Source: Prostheceraeus crozeri
Taxonomy: Eukaryota; Platyhelminthes; Polycladida; Euryleptidae
Assembly (NCBI GenBank): GCA_907163375.1
Contig: CAJQUW010016163.1
Location: 310,001-374,000 of the forward strand
Direction of reading: 5' to 3'
DNA: 64,000 nt
In this document: piece after piece, positions 1 through 11,661 of the stretch
Layout of the letters: each line of letters begins with the position of its first letter
How positions within the stretch are numbered: position 1 is the first letter of the stretch
Program-made: the position numbers and the translations under genes
The notes under the pieces: generated by a model
Told to the model about the DNA's origin: nothing
The model's database searches: none
What the model saw: only the letters and a program-made list of their open reading frames with translations

Positions 1-121
1 GCTGTTCAGAAGTCCGATATCAAAGACCCTCCCACGCAGAGCAACGGGTTAATATCGATTTTTTGGCTCACGTGTTTATTTCGTCAGACAATACGTGCAG
101 TGACGTTCAAGGTCAAAAATC

Positions 122-898
122 ATGACAGATACATCAATGAATGAATCGGTTTCTTTCGAGTCGGCGCGCAAGATGTCAAATGGTCAACTGAACAAGCTCT
201 CAAAGAAGCAGTTGATGGATGCTCTGCGCGATGCCATCTCCTTGCAGACATCCACATCTACAGCAAATAATGTTGTTGCAGATGAACTCAATACACAGAA
301 TTTGAAGAGCATGATTTTTACTGCAGTTTTCGAGCTAAAAGAAATTCTTCTTCTTGAACAGGACAGAAAAATCAAAGAGCTTGAAACGAATTTGCAAAGC
401 CAAATTCAAGCTCTTAATTCAAGTATCTCTATGAGCATGAATGACATTTACTATGAGTTTGAACAGCGCTGTTTAGGACAAAACAATATCGTTTTACATG
501 GCGTGGAAGAAGAAACTAGCGGTTCAGTTGCAGAACGTTTAGAAAAGGATAAAGATGTCGTAGACAATATTCTGAGTCAGGTTGACGATGGTTACACTAT
601 TGAGTCAGTTAGGAGATTGGGTATGCAGCGGCAAGGGAAAAAAAGGCCAATCAGGGTGGTTTTGCAAAACCATTCTCAAAAGATAACAGTCTTAAGAAAC
701 TCGAAATCACTGCGTAACAGTGTTGATTATAAGGGAGTTTATATCAATAACGACTTGACCTTTAATCAACAGAGGGAAGCGAAGCAAGTGCGACTTGAGT
801 ACAAACGCAGAACAGAGAATGGAGAACAGAACTTGGTGATTTATCGTGGGAAAGTCATTTCAAGAGATGAGGTTAAAAATTTTCGACAAGGCTTTTAA
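122..898 (+). CDS. LINE ORF1 protein (nucleic-acid chaperone type)
   Basis: 258 residues starting at an ATG that is the first in frame. Residues about 55-110 form a likely coiled coil (heptad-like, rich in L, E, K and Q). Residues about 118-250 resemble the C-terminal region common in LINE ORF1 proteins: the stretches NNIVLHGVEEE, KKRPIRVVLQN, INNDLTFNQQREAK and LVIYRGKVISRD are typical. No CCHC knuckles are visible. In this class the protein coats element RNA and helps target-primed reverse transcription. The stop codon overlaps the beginning of the ORF2 frame, and the last codons contain A AAT TTT at 877-883, a -1 slippery heptamer. Confidence 0.8.
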   Translation: MTDTSMNESVSFESARKMSNGQLNKLSKKQLMDALRDAISLQTSTSTANNVVADELNTQNLKSMIFTAVFELKEILLLEQDRKIKELETNLQSQIQALNSSISMSMNDIYYEFEQRCLGQNNIVLHGVEEETSGSVAERLEKDKDVVDNILSQVDDGYTIESVRRLGMQRQGKKRPIRVVLQNHSQKITVLRNSKSLRNSVDYKGVYINNDLTFNQQREAKQVRLEYKRRTENGEQNLVIYRGKVISRDEVKNFRQGF

Positions 899-3525
899 CA
901 GACAATGCTGCAGCTACTCCTTCAATTCTTTTAACAAATATCCAGTCCTTGCGACCGAAGGTAGATGAACTGAATGTTTTGGTTTCAACCATAAGACCTG
1001 ATCTAATTGCCATCACTGAATCTTGGCTTAATGATTATGTGACTGATGCTGAAATTGATATTCCTGGATATGTTATATATCGCTGCGACAGACAAGGTGG
1101 AAAAAGAGGAGGCGGCGTTTGTGTGTATATAAGAATAACTGTTGATTGCATTCATTTATGTAGGGAAGATCGAAATGAACATTTTGAATTTGTGTGGTCA
1201 TACTTGATTTTTATGAACATAATTCTTTTGACTGTTTATTTTCCTCCTGCTCTTAGTCGTAGTACAATTAATGAAATCACGAATTACATTGTTTACAAGT
1301 ATGATTCTTTATCATTGAATTACCCAAATGCTAAATTGATGATTATTGGCGATATGAATCAATTTCCTTTCACAGAATTTGAGAAGACGCTAAACTTAAA
1401 TCAAATTGTAAATCAACCGACTCGTCATGAAGCGATACTTGATAAAATTGTTATGGATGCACGTTTGTCTGAGAGTCTTGCGGAAAGTACAGATGTGACT
1501 AATCCTGTCCTCATTGGACCACCCATTGGAAACTCTGACCATCGAACTGTGTTTCTGAAATCCTGTACGAGTGACATTGAAGTGTCAAGTATTAAAAAAG
1601 TATTTGACTATCGTGATTCTCACATCAGTGCCTTAAAACGTGAATTGAATTCCTATCCATGGCATACCTTCTATCGTAGCAACTCCAGTGTTGATGAAAA
1701 ATGTAATTTATTGCATGAAATACTTGATTCCGCAATTTCTATATCATTGCCTTTTTCTTACGTACTAACGAAGACGTCAGACAAACCCTGGCTGACTCCC
1801 GTATTGAAATTGCTGATTGCAAAGAAACACCAAGCGTATTCAAGCAAAAATTATATTCTATACGATCACTACAAGAATAAAGTCAAGTCTGCAATTTATG
1901 AAGCAAAGTCTAAATGGATACAAGATAAGATGAGGACAACGAATGGTTTGTGGTGTATAGCGAAAAATTTAAAGAACTCCACCCAAAATTCATTATCCGG
2001 TTTGATTTCATCTTATTCCTCTCCGGTTTTGGCGGCTGAATCTATTTGTGAGAAATTATCAGAATATCAATCGAGTGCGGCTGATTGGAGCGAGATTCTG
2101 CCAAATTTGCGTTATAGTGGTCGTGATTGGTGTCCCAATGTTACTCAAGAGGTTGTTTTACAGCATCTTCAAAGGTTGAAGGTCGGCAAATCCCCGAGCA
2201 GTGACGGTCTTTCACCTCGATTATTGAAATTGCTGTCAGATGAGATTTCGGGACCACTGACCCATCTCTTTGCATTATCTTTTGAGTCTGCTACAGTTCC
2301 TTCGAAATGGAAACTCACCAACACGTAAGTTATCCCGAAGAGCATGCCTGCAAAGATCGACAATCTGCGAGGAATTTCACTGCTGCCGATTTTTTCTAAA
2401 ATCCTCGAAACTCTTGCTGTTCAGTCATTACAGAATGAACTTGTCGAAGGCTATGAACTGAATCAATTTGGCTTCAGACCCGGTGTATCAACGTTACATG
2501 CTCACATTCATATTCATGATTTTATTACTCGCACGTTGGACATTCCTGACAACCAAACATGTACTGTGATCTCCTTTGATATGGACAAGACGTTTGACAG
2601 ACTTCATCACTCTAGTCTTCTCTCCTCACTGATAAATGCCAACCTCCCTATCTGCTTCATCCTTTGGTGCACGAGCTTTTTGCAAGATAGACGGCTGCGT
2701 GTATATATTGACTATACTACCTCCAGTCATCTGTGTTCATTAACTTCTGGTGTTCCTCAGGGATCCGTCTTGTCACCGTATCTTTTTTCCATTCACATGT
2801 CTTCCTTACAAGCGAAATATCCGACTTCACAGATGACCAAATACGCCGACGACGTCATTGTTGTTATCCCGGTGGAGCAATTGTCTGACCCTGAGGAAGA
2901 CATTCAAGGTGAAATTCGGAGTGTTGAGAATTGGAGTATTGAACATGGTCTGCGAATAAATAGGCGAAAAACCAAAATAATGCTCATCAAAAATGGCAAC
3001 ATTTCGCTACGCCAACCAAAAGATGTAGAAGTGGTCAAAGAAATGAAAATTCTTGGAATTGTTTACAGCAGCGACCTGAAATGGACTCTTCACACTGACA
3101 TGATTGTGCGTGCAGCCAGTAGAAGGATTTTCATCTTGAAGAAACTGAAGAATGGCTTACCTGTGAGATGCTTGGTTACTCTTTATAATGGTCTCATCCT
3201 CAATATATTAGAGTACTGTTCCCCTGTTTTTATGGGAATGAGTGTCACCAATCAGGAAAAGATAGAGAGAGTACGGCGACGATGTCACAGAATCATTTGC
3301 GGTGATGACTGTCAGTGTTCTAGTTTCACTCCCTTATGGACGCGACGATATGAACGGAGTCTAAAAGTCTTACTCCAACTCGAACGTGAAGACAACATTT
3401 TGCACCATCTCTGCCCAAGACGTTTTCAACGCTCTGGACATTTCGAAATGCCATTGATACATACGAGCCGAAGACACAAATCCTTCATTCCTTTCATGTC
3501 AAGTTACAGTAATTCATTATCTTGA
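877..3525 (+). pseudogene. LINE ORF2: apurinic endonuclease plus reverse transcriptase, one in-frame stop
   Basis: The frame opens at 877, just after a TAA at 874-876, and runs to TGA at 3525, broken only by TAA at 2326-2328; both sides of that stop are in the same frame and the protein reads through sensibly. The endonuclease shows NIQSLRPKVDELN, ITESWL, GDMNQFP and the terminal GNSDHR motif. The reverse transcriptase shows RGISLLPIFSKILE, FGFRPG, FDMDKTFDRLHH, GVPQGSVLSPYLF and the catalytic KYADDV. There is no in-frame ATG near the start, so translation would need -1 frameshifting from ORF1 or reinitiation. Family role: nicks target DNA and copies the element RNA at the nick. Confidence 0.88.
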
Positions 3526-3620
3526 AATTTCTGATTTTTCCTTACTTCTTATTTTGATTGTTCAATGTCTTGCAATTATAATTTTCACTATTGTCAATAA
3601 ACGTATACTACTACTGCTAC

Positions 3621-6600
3621 TAAATCAATCTCCGATTTTGTGAGGCCATGGCCATCAAAATTTTTAGGATCTCAATCAGTAGATTATCACATATTAGCCT
3701 CAAGTCTTACATTTTCGCATTATGTTGTTTCATTTGTTTGTTCCACCTAGGAAGGATTTCGACAAATTAGCTGCCAGCAGTGCATAGAGTTGATTAACTT
3801 ACTTCTCTTGTCACTCTTTTTCTAGATCTGATGAGTCACTGATGGTGACATCTCTTTGAAACTGGTGTGGGTGAAACTGCCGATGACTTCATTTTCTCCT
3901 GTAATTTGTATATTGTACGATATTAAGTGCGCGTCTATTAACATTTGACTTGCAAGCTGTTGCTTTTTCGCTAGTTACCATTCGAAACGGAAGTGATTTA
4001 CCTGAAAGCGGACATGGAAGCGACGAAAATTTGATCCCTTTTCAATATGATGAATCAAAAGATTCGAGTTGCACTGTATAACACAGCAAATATTGAAGTA
4101 CCCTGTTCAGTTTTGAGACACCAGATTTTATAATATAATATCCTATAATTAGTATTAATAATTTCACATCCTAATATCGTTCGTAAACATAAAAGCATAG
4201 TGAGATAATAGATAGTCTGAATTATATGCATGATAAAATCCAAAGTTACATAGACGCGCAATCATAATGAGGTAGCCTTAGTATTCATTACAATAGTTTT
4301 CTATTTGTGAACTAAGCATGCTGCTCTTAATCACATATGAATTAGTATTCCCTGTTATGATTGTTATCATTGGATTATTGTTGCACAATATCTACAAATA
4401 CATGCAATGATAAAGGGCTCACGAGAAATAGGTTTTCTTTTCCCTAAGATGCAACATGTTCAAACCCATGATAAAAAGAAGTAGCCCTCTCTCCCTCTCT
4501 TTCAATTTCATTTTCTTATTTAAGGAAGTCCTATCCCTGGAGTTGATTAGAAGGCATTCAGCCGCTTGTCTTTGAATTAAATGCCTATTTTAGTCTATTT
4601 TGCTCATGTTAATTCTAAAGATTGCCAATTATCTTTTTTTCTGGATCCGTTGTGATAAAGCAAATTATACATAATGTGTGGAAGTGAAAATGAACGTTTT
4701 CGTAAATCCTCTTCATCCCATTTGAGACAATGCTAACCTTGGCTCCGACTTTATCATTGTCATTTAATGAAAGATTAAACTGAACTCTCAACTGATTTAT
4801 TGAATGACCAAGAAAGTTTGCACGTATGTCATGAAGAAAGTATGCAGTACCCATAAAGTACATGTCATTGCAAATTGATCATTCATTTTTGCATCACATG
4901 ACAATCCCAAATTCAAATATTTGTCACTTGCTGGTATCTACTGGTGCATTGTTTTATTGAAAGTCAGTAAGCCATTAATGTAAGCGATCTACATGCGCGT
5001 CATAATTGGCACAAATTATGTTATGCTGTGGAAGTGCATTATCAGTATGTCTTAGAAATTTCGGCATTGAAAATATTTACGGTTGAATTGTTTTCCACTC
5101 CACTAAACCAGAATTGAAAATATGTTATGTTCTTGTTGCGGTAAAGCCAAAAGAAAGCATATATTTTTAACATTATGAAAAAGATAATGTCTATCAATTA
5201 ATCTATCTTGTGCATTCTTCAAGAGTTTGCCTTTGCAGATCAATGTTGATACATTAAAGGAGAACAACAACTATCATGTCTATACAGGCAAGTCCATGAT
5301 GCAAGACTTCAAACACCGTTGAATCCTTGAACGCCTAGACCAATAGCTTGACCTACAAATGTCATTTAAAAAGTTAGTCAGTTCAGAGTGTAGAAATCAA
5401 TCACTTATTTAAAATTATATTTCAATTAATATTTTAGTTATTTCATTTTTAATTGTCTACAGCATATGACACTTTTGAGTTGCAACATCTATTACAAGAT
5501 CCGTTTACTGTGAGCTGAAGCTGAAACTAACTAGCTAATAAGGATAGAGCAGATTGCTTTAAATGCTAAACGATGATCGACAGATTGATGAATGAATTGG
5601 TGCAATTAATGCTACGGCTTTACCAGCGTTATTTAGTACCGTTAAGCGTTCGCCAACATTTTCAAAAACAGTATACATACAGTGCGACGATTTGAGCTTC
5701 AAAACATTGATCGCTCTTTTGCGGTTTACCTTGATTTCATAAAGTTATGATACAGCCATTTAATGCCTGAGTTATTGGATTTAAGTTCACTTAATATAAC
5801 GCATACTAGATCAAATGAGAATTTTGGCATCGACCCAGACTTCAATGCAATCAAAGCCATGGTTAATGTGAAATTTGATTATGAAAATGTTTAAAGCTAG
5901 TCTAAAGGGTTTGGGTAATCTAGAAACTATAGATCCACAATGAAAAGTGATCAATTCAAGGACATGCATATAACCCTTTATTTGCCTTAATTCATATTAT
6001 GCTTTATCATCATATTATCATTTCATCTTTTTTTAAGACATCAGCAATGACCTTAGTTCACAACTCTTGATAATCACAACGACTCATTTATTTTCGATAT
6101 TACTTGTAGATACGGTTTGCTCAACGATGGCCTTTCTGTTTGTTTGCAGTTATTGTCACTTGATATTTCATGTATGTACATGTACATGTGTAGTGATTAT
6201 GAGATGCATTTTTTGCCGAATAATATTCCTAAAGCCATGCTTCGAAATAGCACTTAGGGGTCTTTCTCTACCATCCTATGCGAACAAATCGAACGATGTG
6301 ACTTAAAATAATGTTTTTGCATCAAGATTCATTTTGATTACGATGTTGAATAGTGTAGGAAGATTACTGACAGAAAAAAACTGCCTAGAATAGAAAGAGT
6401 TCAGCTATCTGTACTCAAGAAATTTTGTCCCTAGGATGCTTTTTTGCAATCAAATTATATTTACACAATTTTCATTTAATGACGACTTTGTTTGCGAGAT
6501 ATTAATAACATCGATTTTTACAAGCAGATGTGTAATTAAACAGCTTGCCTGCTAGATTTTTAACCTAAATTGCGACATCGACATAGCTGATTGAGTTAAA

Positions 6601-9600
6601 TTAAAAATTGGATTTTAGGAGATTGCTGCACTAGAAGAATGAAATTTTCCCTTGCAATGAGAAAGAACATTTTTATGCTGATTATAGAATCAGCAATCAG
6701 ATTCTCTTGGAAAAAGTGTTCAAAGCTTCTGGATAAATTTCATCAGCAAAATTCTAAAAGTCAAAAGCATGATTCAACTGATTTTCGTGTAAATTACCCG
6801 ACAAATCTATATGTTGTATTTTCCCGAGCATTACCCGCGCGGGTAATAAATTTTTTTGCAATCTAACTCCGGTTTCTTTTTGAAGGCGGTTGCACGAATA
6901 AATTTTCGAGTTTGTGACTTACCTCCAGATATTTCAGAAAAAATGTATTATAAAATTAAAAAAAAATTAGCATTGATATGAACATTAGATACTAATATTA
7001 TTTAATATAAATTGTCTATTTTTCAATTTTATTCAAGTGCAGACATTGCGTACAATTTTTGATGAGTCGGAATACGAAGGGGGAGAAATCGGATAGAAAA
7101 AAAGAGAAACAGTGACGAGGAACTTGAGACACAGGATTTACAAGAAGAACCGAAAACATATCATTTTGATGAAAAGTGCAACCTTTTTAAAGAAAGCAAC
7201 GAAAATAGATCTCTTAAACAAATAGTTTCATGCTATGATGCTTAAAAGAAACATCTACATTCATGTTGTGCTGGTTATCTGGATTTCAAGAATTTATGAC
7301 TAGACCAGCTGTTGAACAATATGAATTATTGACAACCAGTCGTTAGATAACGACTAACTTGTAGTAAGACTTGCATGTAGTCATACTCAATGGTAGTGGT
7401 TTTATTATAAATTCGTAAAAACATCTTAGTTGATAATTTTAGGTGCGGCTCTATTTGACGGAGGTTTATGTAATTTTTTTCAATTGATGTTCGGGTTCGA
7501 TTTGAGGGAGAGTTAAATTCGAGAAAATGCGGTAACTTGATGAACTTCCTTTGTAATATGATCAAGCTTCGAAATTGGCCAATTAGAAACATTACAGTTT
7601 TAAGCAAACAAAAACATGCTTTGTCCTATGGTTTTGTCCAAAGACACATTCTTTGATTTCGTCTATTGCAAATATAAGGCTTGGCTATCTATCTTGAAAG
7701 CATGCATATCTTTTTATAAAATTACATCAAATATCATCATAATTTTAAATATCATATTATAATGAATCATGACTTATGATAAACTTCATCGACACACTTG
7801 ATTGCTCAGCAAGAATTGTATATATCAACCAACTTTATTCACCAACTTTGATAATTGTTCCATGCCATGTGTTTCTATTCACATTCCAAATTCACACTCA
7901 AATGTTTCACAGCTTGTTATTTAGGGACTCTGAATAACAAGGGACTTTTTATTTAGAACTTTTGAACTACATCGTGAATATAGTGACCATAAATCATCTA
8001 TGTATTCCATTCTACTTTGAAACATTTCTATCTTGCAATGCTTGCAGTGCACCCAAATTCTTGCTTAAGTTTGATTCAGCTGTTGTTGCAGTAATAGTAG
8101 TTAAACATTGCATAACGGCAATATATGACAACAGCATCACATCTTTGTGTTCCAATTTATGCACACGTATATCATGCAACGTCAGAATGATGCCTGTGTT
8201 GAAAATTGAAAGGAAAGTTTCGGCTTCTGATAGCCAACCAATGCATAGTTGTTTCTTCGCAAATTGGCAATTTTTGGAATGATGGTAAATGTATGTGGGC
8301 TCAATTATGCAATGATATTTATTGGCAAATATCATGTAGTGACTGAACGCGTAATCATAGGCTTCTAATTCAGGTTTTCAATATGATTTTGTACATAGGA
8401 TGTTGTGATTAACGTATTCATTTTCTCCTTTTGTCAAACATATTAAACTTCAAGCCTTTGTACATTAAATTAGTCGACAATTGGAAATCAACAATAATGG
8501 AAATCATAAAAATGAGATGGACATTGAATATAGTAAGCAACATTTTTATTTCGACTACTGAGTTTCGTCCGATGCAAATATCACAAGACAGATAATGAAA
8601 ATAGATAGCTAAATTTTTCTGCATTTCAGTTAACAAAGAAAAGTCACATGGCATGTGTTTATACTAGAAAAAACAAGGAAGAATTGTTGGCATCAGCTTG
8701 AGCATTACAACAGCTGCATCTGTTGAATTGATTATTGAAAGTCAGAAATTTCGCGCGCAAAAGTTTCGTGTATGAAATTCGACCAACAAAAATTGATCAA
8801 CAGTGGCAAATCGACTGCTTACCTAAAAACGTCTCACAATAATGGAGTTCATTAATGATACCATAAAGCAATTTAACGACTTAGGTACAGGAGTGAGCTG
8901 AGCAATGCATCTCCGGCCATTTGTGGCATGCCATCCTTCTGCATTGAGCAGCCTCACAAGCTCATATTGTTGGAAGCCATTTAAAAAATTTAAGTGAAAA
9001 AAAGCCTAAAACAAGAAAAATTTCGAATGAACAATTAACTAATCGGGCCGAGCCCAGACTCTACATTAAACAAATTGAACTATCCCTATTTGTCTACCAT
9101 ATTGGCACCGTTTTAAGCACTACATGTTAAGAATTGAATTGTACACTTATCAAGCGTTCTTAAGTATTAAGTACTTTGCTTTATGCATTCCAAAATGCTT
9201 TTCTGAGCATTGCTCTCATTATTTCGGTATGCCGGCATTAAACATGCATGACAAGTGTATGTCGCCATCATCATTATTGTAAAGGCTTATTATAATGAAA
9301 ATAAAGGACACATTATTTTCCACATTATTATTCAACATTATTCAACATTATTATACACATTATTTGCAATTAAAAGCGTATCACTTCAACACAGTGATTC
9401 AGTGTTTGGTCTCGGTATCTCTTGGTTCGCCGGTCATGTCCCTAGAGTTTCAGTCTAAGTCAGGAGGAGTATCCAGACTAAGTCCCACTGCTTTAGCAAA
9501 GTCTGACAATGACAGCACGACCCAAGTCCAGGTGGATGAATGAGGCGCTAAAGCTTTACGCAAATATTACCTGTATTACGCAGTACTTTGCATTGCTTCT

Positions 9601-11514
9601 TTTAAATGAACGCATGAATGAGGATTCTACAAATGCTGAATAACATTGGAGCATGGTGTGTAAGAATTGCATACTTCACTAAAAAATGATCACTGCTGGC
9701 TCCACTTTACAGTGTAATCAATAGTTGTCCCATTGGAAGGCTGACTCTTGCGCATGGGCATCTGCAACCAAGTAGACCCAACCTCGGAAACTCCCATTTG
9801 TTCACTATCATTTTTCAGAGGTTACTTCAGAATAACATAACTATAGCTGTGTTCTATGCGTTGTATTAGCTTGTGAGCGGCATATTTAGAAAGACCTTAA
9901 TCTCCCCTTTCATATGAGACAATGGCCAAAAGCTCGAAATGTTCATATCCTAACATGGAATCGGTTGAAACACGAACAGCGAATTTTGTGACTTATCTAG
10001 TTTGATCACTCACTCATACGAGCGTACAAATTGATATTACTCTACTCATCTAGTCGCTGTAAGCTTGATTTGCCTCGGTGCTTTGTGCACTGATGATAAA
10101 AATAAAATAAAAGTAAATTAAAAGGGGTTGATTATTTGAGGATAAGAGTATAATTAATATTCAGAAAGGCTGTATGCAGAATTCTGTCTCAGACTTACCA
10201 CAACATGCTAAACGGTGACTATTTCTTTAATCAGTGTTTCAATGGGGGATTGTTTAACTCCTTAGGATATCAGCAAGGGTAAATTATTTTGTCGGAGATC
10301 ACGTCTATCACATCTTCAGTGACTTCGACACCTCCGTCAAACATATCACTATTAACCAGATTGCTGATCTAACTGAAGTATTCAAGACTTTCCTATCATT
10401 TGCTTCATTCCACTTTCTCCTCTCCTGAAAATCACTCCCCTGCCGCTAGTAACAACCTTAACATTCACTCTACACAGTTCCTTATTTTCCTGATGGTTAA
10501 AATGTAAGCGGTTCCTAAAATGATTATTCACTGAATCAATGCTATCATCACTAAACCCAAAATACTTTGCGAACTCCTATCGGTATGTCTCTAATGTCTC
10601 GTTCTTAAGCGTCCATTTTGCGTGCTACTAACGATGAAATGGTTCTCCGCATACAGAAATATGAATAGGCCAGAAAATTGAGGTCTAGTCCGACAACGAT
10701 TGCCTGTTTCAACTCGCTGCGGAGCCGGATCAATTATTAAGATCAATCCAAAAATCAAATTCTGAGTTGTCACAGCCAGTCACTTTCGGTTATAGGTGAG
10801 GTTAAAGGATTCCGATTGGAACCCAATAGTAAAATTCAAGAAATATCTATGGATTGTGAAACACTTGGCAATTTTCGCACATTTTCTTTTGCAGGAAAGA
10901 AACTATTTATCAGAATACCATGAAATTTGAAACATGATTGAGTTCAGAACATCAACTTCGATCTAAAAGTTGAAGTGAGTCACATGATTCAGTATTTGAT
11001 GTTTGAGAGCATCTACAAAATGAGTAAAATCGCCAAAATTAAGTCAAAACATGAAATTTTTGTATTCAGCGTTTCAAGATCTACAAATCCATACTATTAA
11101 GCCCTTTATGCGCGCATTTAGGAAGAAAGTGTCAGTAGCTCCCGTCCTCTATTGCTGAGATTTAGGTAGACAGCCCTTCATTTTAATATTCTGTAAAATT
11201 CCTATAGAAATCCATATAAATGAAACTGAATAATCAGCCGCGAACGAGGTCCTGTGACGAGAGAACTCGTAAATAACCGCAACATAAACCCAACGCGTCC
11301 GCTAAATATGAGCGGATCTATCCCACTACAGACCCAAAACCGGAACCGAAAATTTTGGGTCTGGGTCGACTTCTGGCAGAATAATTTTGAAGTCAATAAT
11401 TTTGAAGTCGGGTCGGGTCATCAATAGATTATCTAATCTCGAGTGTGATATTGAGAAGGCCCAGAGGCCGAGTTCTCCGCGTACCCGGTTCTACGATCGA
11501 ATTTGAAAGAAGAA
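3621..11514. other. AT-rich stretch with no recognisable gene
   Basis: Open frames here are short (up to about 107 codons), overlap on both strands and show no domain. Short pyrimidine runs occur near 4486-4510. No tRNA, rRNA or complete transposon was recognised. Decayed repeats or exons too short to see by eye may be present. Confidence 0.6.
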
Positions 11515-11661
11515 CGTTTTCGGATACCATGCAAGTTTAATTCGGTGCGACGTTTCGCCTTGACGGCTTAATGATGTACGAATCATGCCGTCATTCGTGC
11601 ATGATTAAGCCGTCAAGGCGAAACGTCGCACCGAATTAAACTTGCATGGCATCCGAAGACG
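11515..11661. repeat. Near-perfect foldback: 69-bp arms, 9-nt loop
   Basis: Bases 11515-11583 pair with 11593-11661 around the loop at 11584-11592. By hand alignment there are two mismatches (11526/11650 and 11573/11603) and two G-T pairs (11518/11658 and 11577/11599). The arms contain GCGACGTTTCGCCTTGACGG. No coding potential and no obvious flanking target duplication. It could be a very short foldback MITE, or give a long hairpin RNA if transcribed. Confidence 0.9.

Larger units (their letters stand above)
1..3620 (+). mobile_element. Non-LTR retrotransposon (LINE), CR1/Jockey-like group, 5' end off-window
   Basis: A two-ORF LINE: an ORF1 with coiled-coil and nucleic-acid-binding C-terminal features, then an ORF2 with an apurinic endonuclease and a reverse transcriptase. 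The 3' untranslated region is about 95 nt, contains AATAAA near 3597 and ends in a short tract of TACT/TGCTAC-like repeats near 3610-3620, as is usual for these LINEs. The left end is not seen; the first 121 bases are 5' untranslated sequence. Only one inactivating change was found, so the copy is young. The clade is judged from general architecture only. Confidence 0.88.

Noticed and set aside
3829..3863. CTGATGAGTCAC followed by GAAAC, resembling a hammerhead
   Set aside because: A 5-bp hairpin follows CTGATGA, but eight extra bases separate it from GAAAC and no stem III or cleavage position could be built.
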